Shown here: positions 1-5,636 of the stretch, piece after piece
Position numbering within the stretch: position 1 is the first letter of the stretch
Layout: each line of letters begins with the position of its first letter
Translations under genes and position numbers: made by a program
Notes under the pieces: generated by a model
Told to the model about the DNA's origin: nothing
Databases searched by the model: none
What the model saw: the letters and a program-made list of their open reading frames with translations, nothing else
Assembly: GCA_027488055.1 (NCBI GenBank)
Contig: JAIYCK010000041.1
Location: 1-5,636, forward strand
Direction: 5' to 3'
From: Flavobacteriales bacterium
Lineage (GTDB): Bacteria; Bacteroidota; Bacteroidia; Flavobacteriales_D; Sanyastnellaceae
DNA length: 5,636 bases

Positions 1-1278
1 ATTGAATTGACGGCCAAGGAGCAGCGTATCTATCACATGGTTGACACGCTCAAGAATTTACCGCAATTTGTGACGGTGGCCAATGTGTTGAATTTGGTCG
101 TCAATGGGTACAAGAAGATCGGGCTTTTTGAGTTGGGACCCTATTACACGATGTATAGCTTTAATCCAATCGAAGGCAATCGTTTTCGTTTGGGTGGCCG
201 CACGAGCAATGACTTTAGTAAGAAGTTGATGTTGGAGGGGTACGTCGCATATGGATTGCGCGATGAACGATTCAAATATGGAGGAGGCTTCATTTATATT
301 TTGAATAAAAATCCACGGATGTCTTTTGCAATGAATGCGAAGCGCGATATGGAACAGCTTGGCCAGTCCGACAATGCCTTTCGCCAAGACAATGTATTGG
401 CCTCGCTTTTCCGGAGGAATCCGGCCACCAAACTGACGGATGTCACTCAGTTGCAAGGTTATTTTGAGCGTGAGTGGTTGTATGGTTTGAGCAATAAATT
501 GTATTTTACTCATCGCGTATTGAAGCCCGCTGGCGACAACTTTAAATACACTCGATTTAGGCCCGAACTCACATCGGATCAGCAAGTGAGCTTTTTGGTG
601 ACATCGGAGTTGAGTTTATACACTCGTTTTGCATTCAAGGAGAAATTCGTGTATGGAGAATTTGAGCGTATCAGCTTGGGGACCAAATACCCCACCTTGG
701 AGGTCCAATACAGTCAAGGAATTCCAGGGATCATGGGCAGCGAATTCAGATATCAGAAGGTGGTAGCGCGCGTTTCAGACAAGATACGCTTTGGACCATT
801 TGGTTATTTGAACGCCCGAGGAGAGGTGGGAAGAATATTCGGCAACCTGCCATATCCGCTTCTGATGCTGCATCAAGGCAATGAGACATTCTTCTACGAT
901 GAGGCCTCTTACAACACCATGAATTTCTTTGAGTTTGTAAGTGATGAGTGGGCCAGTCTGTGGCTCTCCTACCATGCCGAAGGATTGGTGCTGAATAAAA
1001 TTCCGTTGATGCGCCGATTGAAGTGGCGTGAGGTAGCTAGCGCAAAAGCCGTAGTTGGTGGGTATGATACCAAAAATGATTTGGTCCTGTCGAGGGATTT
1101 CAATGGCGATGGAGTGGCGGATATACAGTCATTGCGCCAACCATTTGTGGAGGCTGCCATTGGAGTAGAGAATATATTCAAGGTGCTGCGGGTTGATTTT
1201 ATTTGGCGCCTGAGTTACCTTGACAACCCCAACATCGTGCGGTACGGTATCAGAGCCAAGCTTCAATTTGATTTCTAG
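1..1278 (+). CDS. DUF5686 family outer-membrane beta-barrel protein (C-terminal part, 5' truncated by window)
   Basis: The frame is open from the first base, so the true start lies upstream; the TTG at 7 is not a credible start. About 425 codons are visible, ending at TAG 1276-1278. Family hallmarks, numbered by codon from base 1, are an IYxMVDTLK segment near codons 10-18, GPYYTMYSFN at 46-55, EGNRFRLGGRT at 58-68, GLRDERFKYG at 85-94, LKWREVASAKA near 340-350, GVENIFKVLRVDF at 388-400 and a terminal phenylalanine. Alternating polar and aromatic strands with the final F are what a barrel inserted by the BAM machinery would show. Complete family members are usually around 800 residues, with an N-terminal carboxypeptidase-regulatory-like domain; that half is missing here only because of the window edge. 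The molecular function of DUF5686 proteins is not established. A DxNxDGxxD loop at codons 366-374 resembles a calcium-binding loop. The gene ends 60 nt before glyQS. Confidence 0.88.
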   Translation: MELTAKEQRIYHMVDTLKNLPQFVTVANVLNLVVNGYKKIGLFELGPYYTMYSFNPIEGNRFRLGGRTSNDFSKKLMLEGYVAYGLRDERFKYGGGFIYILNKNPRMSFAMNAKRDMEQLGQSDNAFRQDNVLASLFRRNPATKLTDVTQLQGYFEREWLYGLSNKLYFTHRVLKPAGDNFKYTRFRPELTSDQQVSFLVTSELSLYTRFAFKEKFVYGEFERISLGTKYPTLEVQYSQGIPGIMGSEFRYQKVVARVSDKIRFGPFGYLNARGEVGRIFGNLPYPLLMLHQGNETFFYDEASYNTMNFFEFVSDEWASLWLSYHAEGLVLNKIPLMRRLKWREVASAKAVVGGYDTKNDLVLSRDFNGDGVADIQSLRQPFVEAAIGVENIFKVLRVDFIWRLSYLDNPNIVRYGIRAKLQFDF

Positions 1279-1296
1279 TATACTGAAGCAATTTTG
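1267..1296 (+). promoter_or_regulatory. Candidate Bacteroidota-type promoter for glyQS-pgk
   Basis: TTTG at 1267-1270 followed by 18 nt and CAATTTTG at 1289-1296 resembles the Bacteroidota promoter pattern (TTTG near -33, TAnnTTTG near -7), with one mismatch in the -7 box. Transcription would begin shortly after 1300, giving a leader of roughly 35 nt before the ATG at 1339. The -33 part lies inside the end of the upstream coding region. Such short motifs arise by chance, so this is a weak call, but the spacing to the preferred start is sensible. Confidence 0.28.
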
Positions 1297-1338
1297 CAAC
1301 GAGAAAGTTGGCCGAAACACCTTAATTTCGCGGCCGAT

Positions 1339-2880
1339 ATGCAAACTCAAGAAGACAAACTCAAGAAGGTAATATCGCATGCCAAAGAATATGGTTTTGT
1401 GTTTCCTTCTTCCGAAATTTATGATGGACTTTCAGCAGCTTATGACTACGGTCAGCTGGGTTCTGAACTCAAGAATAACATCAAGCAGTACTGGTGGTCG
1501 GCGATGACCCGCATGCATCAAAATATAGTGGGCATTGATGCCTCTATCTTTATGCATCCTACTACTTGGAAGGCAAGTGGACATGTCGACGCTTTCAACG
1601 ATCCTTTGATCGACAACAAGGACAGCAAGAAAAGGTATCGTGCGGATGTGCTACTTGAAGATTACATCAAGAAGCAAGAGGAAAAGATCAAGAAGGAAAT
1701 TGACAAAGCAAAAGGCAAGTTCGGGGATTCCTTTGAAGAAGAAAAATTCAGAGCCACCAATCCCAATGTGTTGCGCAGTCAAGAGAAGATCAACGCGGTT
1801 GAAGATCGCATGAAAGCGGCTTTGGAGGCATCGGATTTGGTCGCCTTGAAAGCGTTGATCGAAGAGTTGGAGATAGCTGATCCTGAGACAGGATCTCGGA
1901 ACTGGACCGATGTGCGTCAATTCAATTTGATGTTCAAAACGGAATTGGGCGCTGTGAGCGGAGATGCAGGGATTATCTATTTACGTCCAGAAACAGCGCA
2001 GGGCATTTTTGTCAATTTTTTGAATGTACAGAAAAGCGGTCGTATGAAACTACCGTTTGGTATTGCACAAATCGGCAAGGCCTTTCGCAATGAGATCATT
2101 GCTCGCCAATTTATTTTCAGAATGCGCGAGTTCGAGCAAATGGAGATGCAGTTCTTTGTGAAGCCCGGCACCGAAATGGAGTGGTATGCTTACTGGAAGG
2201 AAGCACGTATGAAGTGGCATCAAGCCCTCGGTATTGGCGAGGATCACTACAAATTTCACGATCACCTCAAGTTAGCCCACTACGCCAATGGAGCGTGCGA
2301 CATCGAGTTCAATTTCCCAATGGGTTTCAAGGAATTGGAGGGTATCCATTCACGTACCGATTTCGATTTGAAAAGCCACGAAGAGTTCAGCGGCAAAAAA
2401 CTGCGCTATTTTGATCCAGAGACCAACGAGAGTTTCATCCCTTATGTAGTGGAAACCTCAGTGGGATTGGACCGCATGTTCTTGGCTGTACTGAGCAGTG
2501 CCTTGGAAGAGGAAAAATTGGAGGATGGCAGTGAGCGCACGGTTTTGCGCAGTCACCCAGCGCTTGCGCCAGTCAAGGTAGCGGTGTTGCCATTGGTCAA
2601 GAAAGACGGATTGCCCGAAAAGGCCAAAGAGATAGTGGACCTATTGAAGCATGATTTCAATTTGCAGTTTGATGACAAAGACGCCATTGGCCGACGTTAT
2701 CGCAGACAAGATGCTATTGGTACGCCATATTGCATTACCATTGATAATGAGACCCTTTTAGACAATATGGTGACCATTCGCGAGCGTGACAGCATGCAGC
2801 AAGAGCGGGTGGCGATTCAAGATTTGCACGGCATCATTGAAAAGAAAGTAAGTCTGCGACACTTGTTACAAGCTAATTAA
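1339..2880 (+). CDS. glyQS: Glycine--tRNA ligase (class II, homodimeric type)
   Basis: This cytosolic enzyme charges tRNA-Gly with glycine using ATP. The protein has 513 residues from the ATG at 1339. A TTG at 1294 would add 15 residues that do not look like family sequence, and it overlaps a possible -7 box, so ATG is preferred. Visible parts in order: motif 1 region YDYGQLGSELKNNIKQYWW (35-53); a charged, helical insert (about 110-190); FNLMFKT (195-201); RPETAQG (216-222); motif 2 with FRNE (249-252) and FRMREFEQMEMQFF (260-273); motif 3 ETSVGLDR (372-379) with its invariant arginine; and the C-terminal anticodon-binding domain from about 405, including GRRYRRQDAIGTPYCITID. It is the single-chain alpha2 form, not the alpha2-beta2 glyQ/glyS form. 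The CxxC zinc pairs found in some relatives are absent; DNKDSKKRYRAD occupies that place, as in Thermus-type enzymes. There is no Shine-Dalgarno sequence, as is common in Bacteroidota. pgk follows after 17 nt. Confidence 0.97.
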   Translation: MQTQEDKLKKVISHAKEYGFVFPSSEIYDGLSAAYDYGQLGSELKNNIKQYWWSAMTRMHQNIVGIDASIFMHPTTWKASGHVDAFNDPLIDNKDSKKRYRADVLLEDYIKKQEEKIKKEIDKAKGKFGDSFEEEKFRATNPNVLRSQEKINAVEDRMKAALEASDLVALKALIEELEIADPETGSRNWTDVRQFNLMFKTELGAVSGDAGIIYLRPETAQGIFVNFLNVQKSGRMKLPFGIAQIGKAFRNEIIARQFIFRMREFEQMEMQFFVKPGTEMEWYAYWKEARMKWHQALGIGEDHYKFHDHLKLAHYANGACDIEFNFPMGFKELEGIHSRTDFDLKSHEEFSGKKLRYFDPETNESFIPYVVETSVGLDRMFLAVLSSALEEEKLEDGSERTVLRSHPALAPVKVAVLPLVKKDGLPEKAKEIVDLLKHDFNLQFDDKDAIGRRYRRQDAIGTPYCITIDNETLLDNMVTIRERDSMQQERVAIQDLHGIIEKKVSLRHLLQAN

Positions 2881-2897
2881 TATAAAACTCAAACCTC

Positions 2898-4094
2898 ATG
2901 AGCACCTACCAAATCGATCAATATTCATTCAAGGGAAAACGTGCATTGGTGCGCGTGGATTTTAATGTACCGTTGAATGAGGCCATGCAGATTACAGATG
3001 ATACGCGCATGCGCGCCGCTGTAAAGACCATTCAGCGCATCAGTCAGGATGGAGGCAAGGTGATTTTGATGTCGCATTTGGGTCGACCAAAGAGCGGACC
3101 AGAAGATTGTTTTTCGCTGCGCCATCTCGTTGTGCATCTCAGCGAGTTGATTGGAAGACCAGTAGGTTTTGCGGAAGATTGTATTGCAGAAAAGGCTGCT
3201 ACAGCGGTGAATGGTATGGCTGAGGGTGATGTGTTGCTGTTGGAGAATCTCCGATTCTACAAAGAAGAGGAAGCTGGCGATGAGTTTTTTGCAGGTCAGC
3301 TAGCTGAGAATGGAGATGTGTATGTCAATGATGCCTTTGGTACGGCCCATCGGGCGCATGCCAGTACGGCGGTGATAGCTCGTTTTTTTCCAACAGACAA
3401 GTTGTTTGGATACCTCATGGAAGATGAGGTGCAGAGCATCGAAAAGGTATTGAATGCCAATAAGAAACCGGTGACCGCGATTATTGGTGGCAGCAAAGTG
3501 TCGAGCAAGATTGCGATATTGGAGAACTTACTTCAACGCGTGGATCACTTGATCATTGGTGGCGGCATGGCTTATACCTTTTGCAAAGCAAAGGGCGGTC
3601 ATGTGGGTAGTTCATTGGTAGAAGACGACAAATTGGAGATGGCCAAGGAGCTTATGGACAAAGCAATAGCCAGCGGGGTTACGATTCATTTACCCGTTGA
3701 TAGCATTGTAGCGGATCGCTTTGCGAATGACGCACAGATACGCCAAATGGAAAGTGAGAAAATTGAAGAAGGTTGGATGGGTTTGGACATCGCTGAACAA
3801 GCGCGAAAAGATTTTGCGAAGGTGATAGAAGCAAGCTCAACTATCTTGTGGAATGGCCCCATGGGCGTTTTCGAGATGGAAAACTTTTCCCAAGGCACAT
3901 TGGCTATTGCGCAAGCTTTGGTGCGTGCGACTTCCAAAGGCGCGTTCACTCTTGTGGGCGGTGGAGACAGTGTGGCTGCGATCAACCAGTTCCATTTGGC
4001 AGATCAAGTGAGTTATGTTTCTACTGGCGGAGGCGCCATGCTAGAGGCCTTGGAGGGCATCGATTTGCCGGGCATTGCCGCGATAAAAGCTTGA
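2898..4094 (+). CDS. pgk: Phosphoglycerate kinase
   Basis: This cytosolic glycolytic and gluconeogenic enzyme transfers phosphate between 1,3-bisphosphoglycerate and ADP, giving 3-phosphoglycerate and ATP. At 398 residues it has the normal length for bacterial PGK. The N-domain substrate-binding residues are present: RVDFNVP (19-25), R37 in DDTR, SHLGRP (59-64), ENLRF (116-120) and NDAFGTAHRAHAS (144-156). The nucleotide-binding C-domain shows GGSKVSSK (197-204) with the conserved K200, GGGMAYTF (221-228), LWNGPMGVFE (317-326), GGGDSVAA (354-361) and STGGGAMLE (375-383). GGSKVSSK differs from the common GGAKVSDK but keeps the lysine. The ATG at 2898 is the only sensible start and is preceded by an A-rich leader without a Shine-Dalgarno sequence. 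The 17-nt gap to glyQS suggests co-transcription. All catalytic elements look intact. Confidence 0.98.
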   Translation: MSTYQIDQYSFKGKRALVRVDFNVPLNEAMQITDDTRMRAAVKTIQRISQDGGKVILMSHLGRPKSGPEDCFSLRHLVVHLSELIGRPVGFAEDCIAEKAATAVNGMAEGDVLLLENLRFYKEEEAGDEFFAGQLAENGDVYVNDAFGTAHRAHASTAVIARFFPTDKLFGYLMEDEVQSIEKVLNANKKPVTAIIGGSKVSSKIAILENLLQRVDHLIIGGGMAYTFCKAKGGHVGSSLVEDDKLEMAKELMDKAIASGVTIHLPVDSIVADRFANDAQIRQMESEKIEEGWMGLDIAEQARKDFAKVIEASSTILWNGPMGVFEMENFSQGTLAIAQALVRATSKGAFTLVGGGDSVAAINQFHLADQVSYVSTGGGAMLEALEGIDLPGIAAIKA

Positions 4095-4102
4095 TTTTTC
4101 AG

Positions 4103-4142
4103 GTGTTTTGCGTGACCAAATCGGGAATCGAAACACTATTTT
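4103..4142 (+). terminator. Weak candidate terminator after pgk
   Basis: GTGTTTTG (4103-4110) can pair with CGAAACAC (4129-4136) in an 8-bp stem containing one G-U pair. The loop is 18 nt and a short TATTTT follows. The stem is AT-rich, the loop long and the T run short, so termination would probably be partial at best. It sits 8 nt after the pgk stop, where a terminator would be expected. I found no convincing TAnnTTTG box in the rest of this 84-nt gap. Confidence 0.25.
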
Positions 4143-4178
4143 GGGGACTGATTAGGGGTAAATGTCAACATTGAATGT

Positions 4179-4892
4179 ATGCGAGATCAAATCAAATTCT
4201 TCTTTTTCATTGCGCTTTTCATTTTTGTTTTGAGGCCGCTTCCAATGCAAAGTCAGGCCCGCCTCACTATGAGAGCAGGGATGAATGTCTGTTCCAAGAA
4301 CTTTAGTTATTGGGATTACGCATTTTATTATCAGGGACAATATCTTGATACAAGACCCGTATATGTCGCCAGTTTCTACAACTCCCCTACTTTTCAGGTG
4401 GGCCTGAGATCGGCCCTTGATGGAAATTTTGAAGGAGGATATGGGATTTCCGTTGGCAAAGCCAGCATCTATTCGGACCCAAGTATCGCAGCGTCAAGCG
4501 TGTACAATCGACATTTTATTTGGGTCGACTATTGGTTGCGCAATTGGTCAAAGATTGATGTAGGCATTGGTTCGCAAATAGCAATGCATACAATGGATGT
4601 CAAACAAAGGATTAATGTTTATGACTATGAACTTCAAAAATCAATTAAATATCAAGTTGGTACCCGTTGGAATTGCAAAGCCTATGAGTTGGCATTTATC
4701 AGTAGGCGTCGCTTTGGAAAACGCAGCGAACATGCGATTCATTTCTCGTTAGGTTTATCGGCGCAGTTGAATGATTATGTCAGGGCATTGCATGAATCGG
4801 ATTACAATGAGCCTATTGGAGTCCAACAATGGGGAAGTGGCTGGCGAACTGGTTTGATGTATGCCTATATTTTTGGACAAAAAAATGATTGA
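4179..4892 (+). CDS. Small secreted, probable outer-membrane beta-barrel protein
   Basis: The product has 237 residues and I do not recognise a named family. Residues 1-27 form a clear signal peptide: a short charged start (R2, K6), a very hydrophobic FFFFIALFIFVL core (7-18) and a probable cleavage after SQA (25-27). The mature part is rich in aromatic residues and glycine and has amphipathic alternating stretches such as FQVGLRS, GGYGISVG, HFIWVDYWL, KIDVGIGSQIAMH and HFSLGLSAQL. It ends in a strand-like GWRTGLMYAYIFG. This pattern fits an 8- to 10-stranded outer-membrane barrel of about 25 kDa. No catalytic motif or lipobox is visible. The ATG at 4179 is chosen because it places the signal peptide at the N-terminus. 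The gene lies 84 nt after pgk and 98 nt before a similarly built gene, so it may be one of a tandem pair. Base composition is somewhat more AT-rich than in pgk. Function unknown. Confidence 0.8.
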   Translation: MRDQIKFFFFIALFIFVLRPLPMQSQARLTMRAGMNVCSKNFSYWDYAFYYQGQYLDTRPVYVASFYNSPTFQVGLRSALDGNFEGGYGISVGKASIYSDPSIAASSVYNRHFIWVDYWLRNWSKIDVGIGSQIAMHTMDVKQRINVYDYELQKSIKYQVGTRWNCKAYELAFISRRRFGKRSEHAIHFSLGLSAQLNDYVRALHESDYNEPIGVQQWGSGWRTGLMYAYIFGQKND

Positions 4893-4909
4893 AGATAGAA
4901 GAGCTATCT
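4893..4909 (+). repeat. Small inverted repeat directly after the stop codon
   Basis: AGATAG (4893-4898) and CTATCT (4904-4909) form a perfect 6-bp stem with a 5-nt loop, starting on the base after the TGA stop. No T run follows, so it is not a standard intrinsic terminator. It could stabilise the 3' end of the message or be chance. Confidence 0.3.
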
Positions 4910-4937
4910 GAAGACAAGAAATATTGCTGCCTTTATA

Positions 4938-4945
4938 TATATTTG
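4938..4945 (+). promoter_or_regulatory. Candidate -7 promoter box (TATATTTG)
   Basis: TATATTTG is an exact match to the Bacteroidota -7 consensus TAnnTTTG, and it sits in an AT-rich gap 46 nt before the ATG pair at 4991/4994. Transcription would begin near 4951, giving a leader of about 40 nt. No good TTTG is present about 19-20 nt upstream, so the -33 element is weak or absent. A 15-nt dyad, ATTTGA-TTT-TCAAAT (4941-4955), overlaps the box and the likely start point. It could be an operator or an early hairpin in the RNA. Confidence 0.45.
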
Positions 4946-4990
4946 ATTTTCAAATTAACACATTCGTAAATTATAAAATAAAAAACGATT

Positions 4991-5636
4991 ATGATGACTC
5001 GCTCGCTATTTTCATTTTGTTGATTTCGACAAGTGCCACTGTCTTCGCCCAACTTACATTAAAAGGCGGTTTAATGCAGCACTCAATGAGCACGATAGAA
5101 TTGAATATCTATCAGCCTACTGGAGATATTTCGTTGTATCCAAATACTCCTGCCTCTGGAAGTAGTTTTCTAGTACCGATCCAATTTGGAGGGTCGTTTG
5201 GAGAGCGAACCTATGATGTTGGCGTTGGATTGAGATTCGGTGGTATGAAAATAGAGTTTGATGGACTAGAAACAAAGTCGAGTTTATTGTCCCCCCTTTT
5301 TTATGTGGATTATTATATCTGGGAACCGGCTGAATTTCTTCAGCTTGGTTTTGGAGCAGTAGTTTCATATTCCAAGGTGTCGTTTGATCGAGTGTACCGC
5401 GATGTTCCTGTAGAAGAGAGCACGGAGGACTTTGACGTAAAAAGCAAGTGGGCAGGCTTGGGTTACAGCGTGGGTGGACGTGTGCGGTATTGGCTAGACG
5501 AAGACTGGACCAGCGGTATCGAATTGGGTATTGGTTACAATTCCGATTGGCGTAAAGTCAAATCCCTTCAAATTGACAACGAGGAAGTTGCTTTTGACGC
5601 GATGAGTAGTATGTATACCATGAATACAGATGGGTA
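4991..5636 (+). CDS. Second small outer-membrane beta-barrel protein, 3' truncated by window, with apparent frameshift in the signal peptide
   Basis: The main frame (codons starting at 5023, 5026 and so on) is open to the window end and has no stop. It encodes LISTSATVFAQ, a typical end of a signal peptide, then QLTLKGGLM and a glycine- and aromatic-rich barrel-like protein (YDVGVGLRFGGMKIEF, LFYVDYYIW, FLQLGFGAVVSYS, GYSVGGRVRYWL, GIELGIGYNSDW). The only good start, ATG ATG at 4991/4994, is in another frame and reads MMTRSLFSFC before TGA at 5021-5023. One extra T in the T4 run at 5009-5012 or at 5015-5018 would join them into a textbook signal peptide, for example MMTRSLFFILLISTSATVFAQ-like. 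About 215 codons are visible. In-frame ATGs at 5074 and 5086 exist but would remove the signal peptide. A sequencing error, a real inactivating deletion or some recoding could each explain it. No named family recognised. The arrangement resembles the preceding gene. Confidence 0.7.

Noticed and set aside
58..585. Long reverse-strand open frame of 175 codons
   Set aside because: It is fully antisense to the well-supported DUF5686 coding region and its translation shows no recognisable domain; it is a shadow of the real gene.
1294..1338. TTG start that would extend the glycyl-tRNA synthetase by 15 residues
   Set aside because: The added residues do not resemble the family N-terminus, while the ATG at 1339 gives the usual length; the TTG also falls within the possible -7 box.
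3486..3509. Unusual GGSKVSSK in phosphoglycerate kinase as a sign of altered activity
   Set aside because: The key lysine is kept and all other active-site motifs are intact, and I recall similar wording in other Bacteroidota enzymes, so this is likely lineage variation.
4137..4143. TATTTTG as a promoter box for the first barrel gene
   Set aside because: It has only one base between TA and TTTG instead of two, and no TTTG lies at the right distance upstream.
3848..4174. Forward open frame of 108 codons running past the end of pgk
   Set aside because: It overlaps the conserved C-domain of pgk in another frame and has no recognisable content.
5008..5023. Programmed -1 frameshift site joining the two frames of the last gene
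   Set aside because: Neither CTA TTT TCA nor TCA TTT TGT offers good re-pairing after a -1 slip, and no strong downstream stem is evident; a missing T explains the data more simply.

Overview
The window reads as a chromosomal segment of a member of the Bacteroidota; the order cannot be fixed from the sequence alone. The reasons are a DUF5686-type outer-membrane protein, a single-chain homodimeric glycyl-tRNA synthetase and a phosphoglycerate kinase with Bacteroidota-like wording, short beta-barrel proteins whose signal peptides end in '...SQA' or '...FAQ', starts without Shine-Dalgarno sequences, and one perfect TAnnTTTG -7 promoter box. All genes lie on the + strand and no gap exceeds about 100 bases.

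Layout: (1) 1-1278, the C-terminal 425 codons of a DUF5686 outer-membrane barrel protein whose N-terminus lies outside the window. (2) 1339-2880, glycine--tRNA ligase, complete. (3) 2898-4094, phosphoglycerate kinase, complete, 17 nt after the synthetase and probably co-transcribed with it. (4) 4179-4892, a small secreted, probably outer-membrane beta-barrel protein of unrecognised family. (5) 4991 to the window end, a second small beta-barrel protein, cut by the window edge. Its signal peptide is split between two reading frames by what looks like a single missing base in a T run.

The left part combines an envelope protein with two housekeeping enzymes (tRNA charging and glycolysis). They share direction rather than any obvious pathway. 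The right part is a pair of similarly built small barrels that look like diverged tandem paralogues. The second barrel has its own candidate promoter in an AT-rich gap, with a small dyad overlapping the -7 box.

I see no mobile element, CRISPR array, tRNA or rRNA, and no convincing new multi-gene system. The observation most worth following up is the frameshift in the signal peptide of the last gene.
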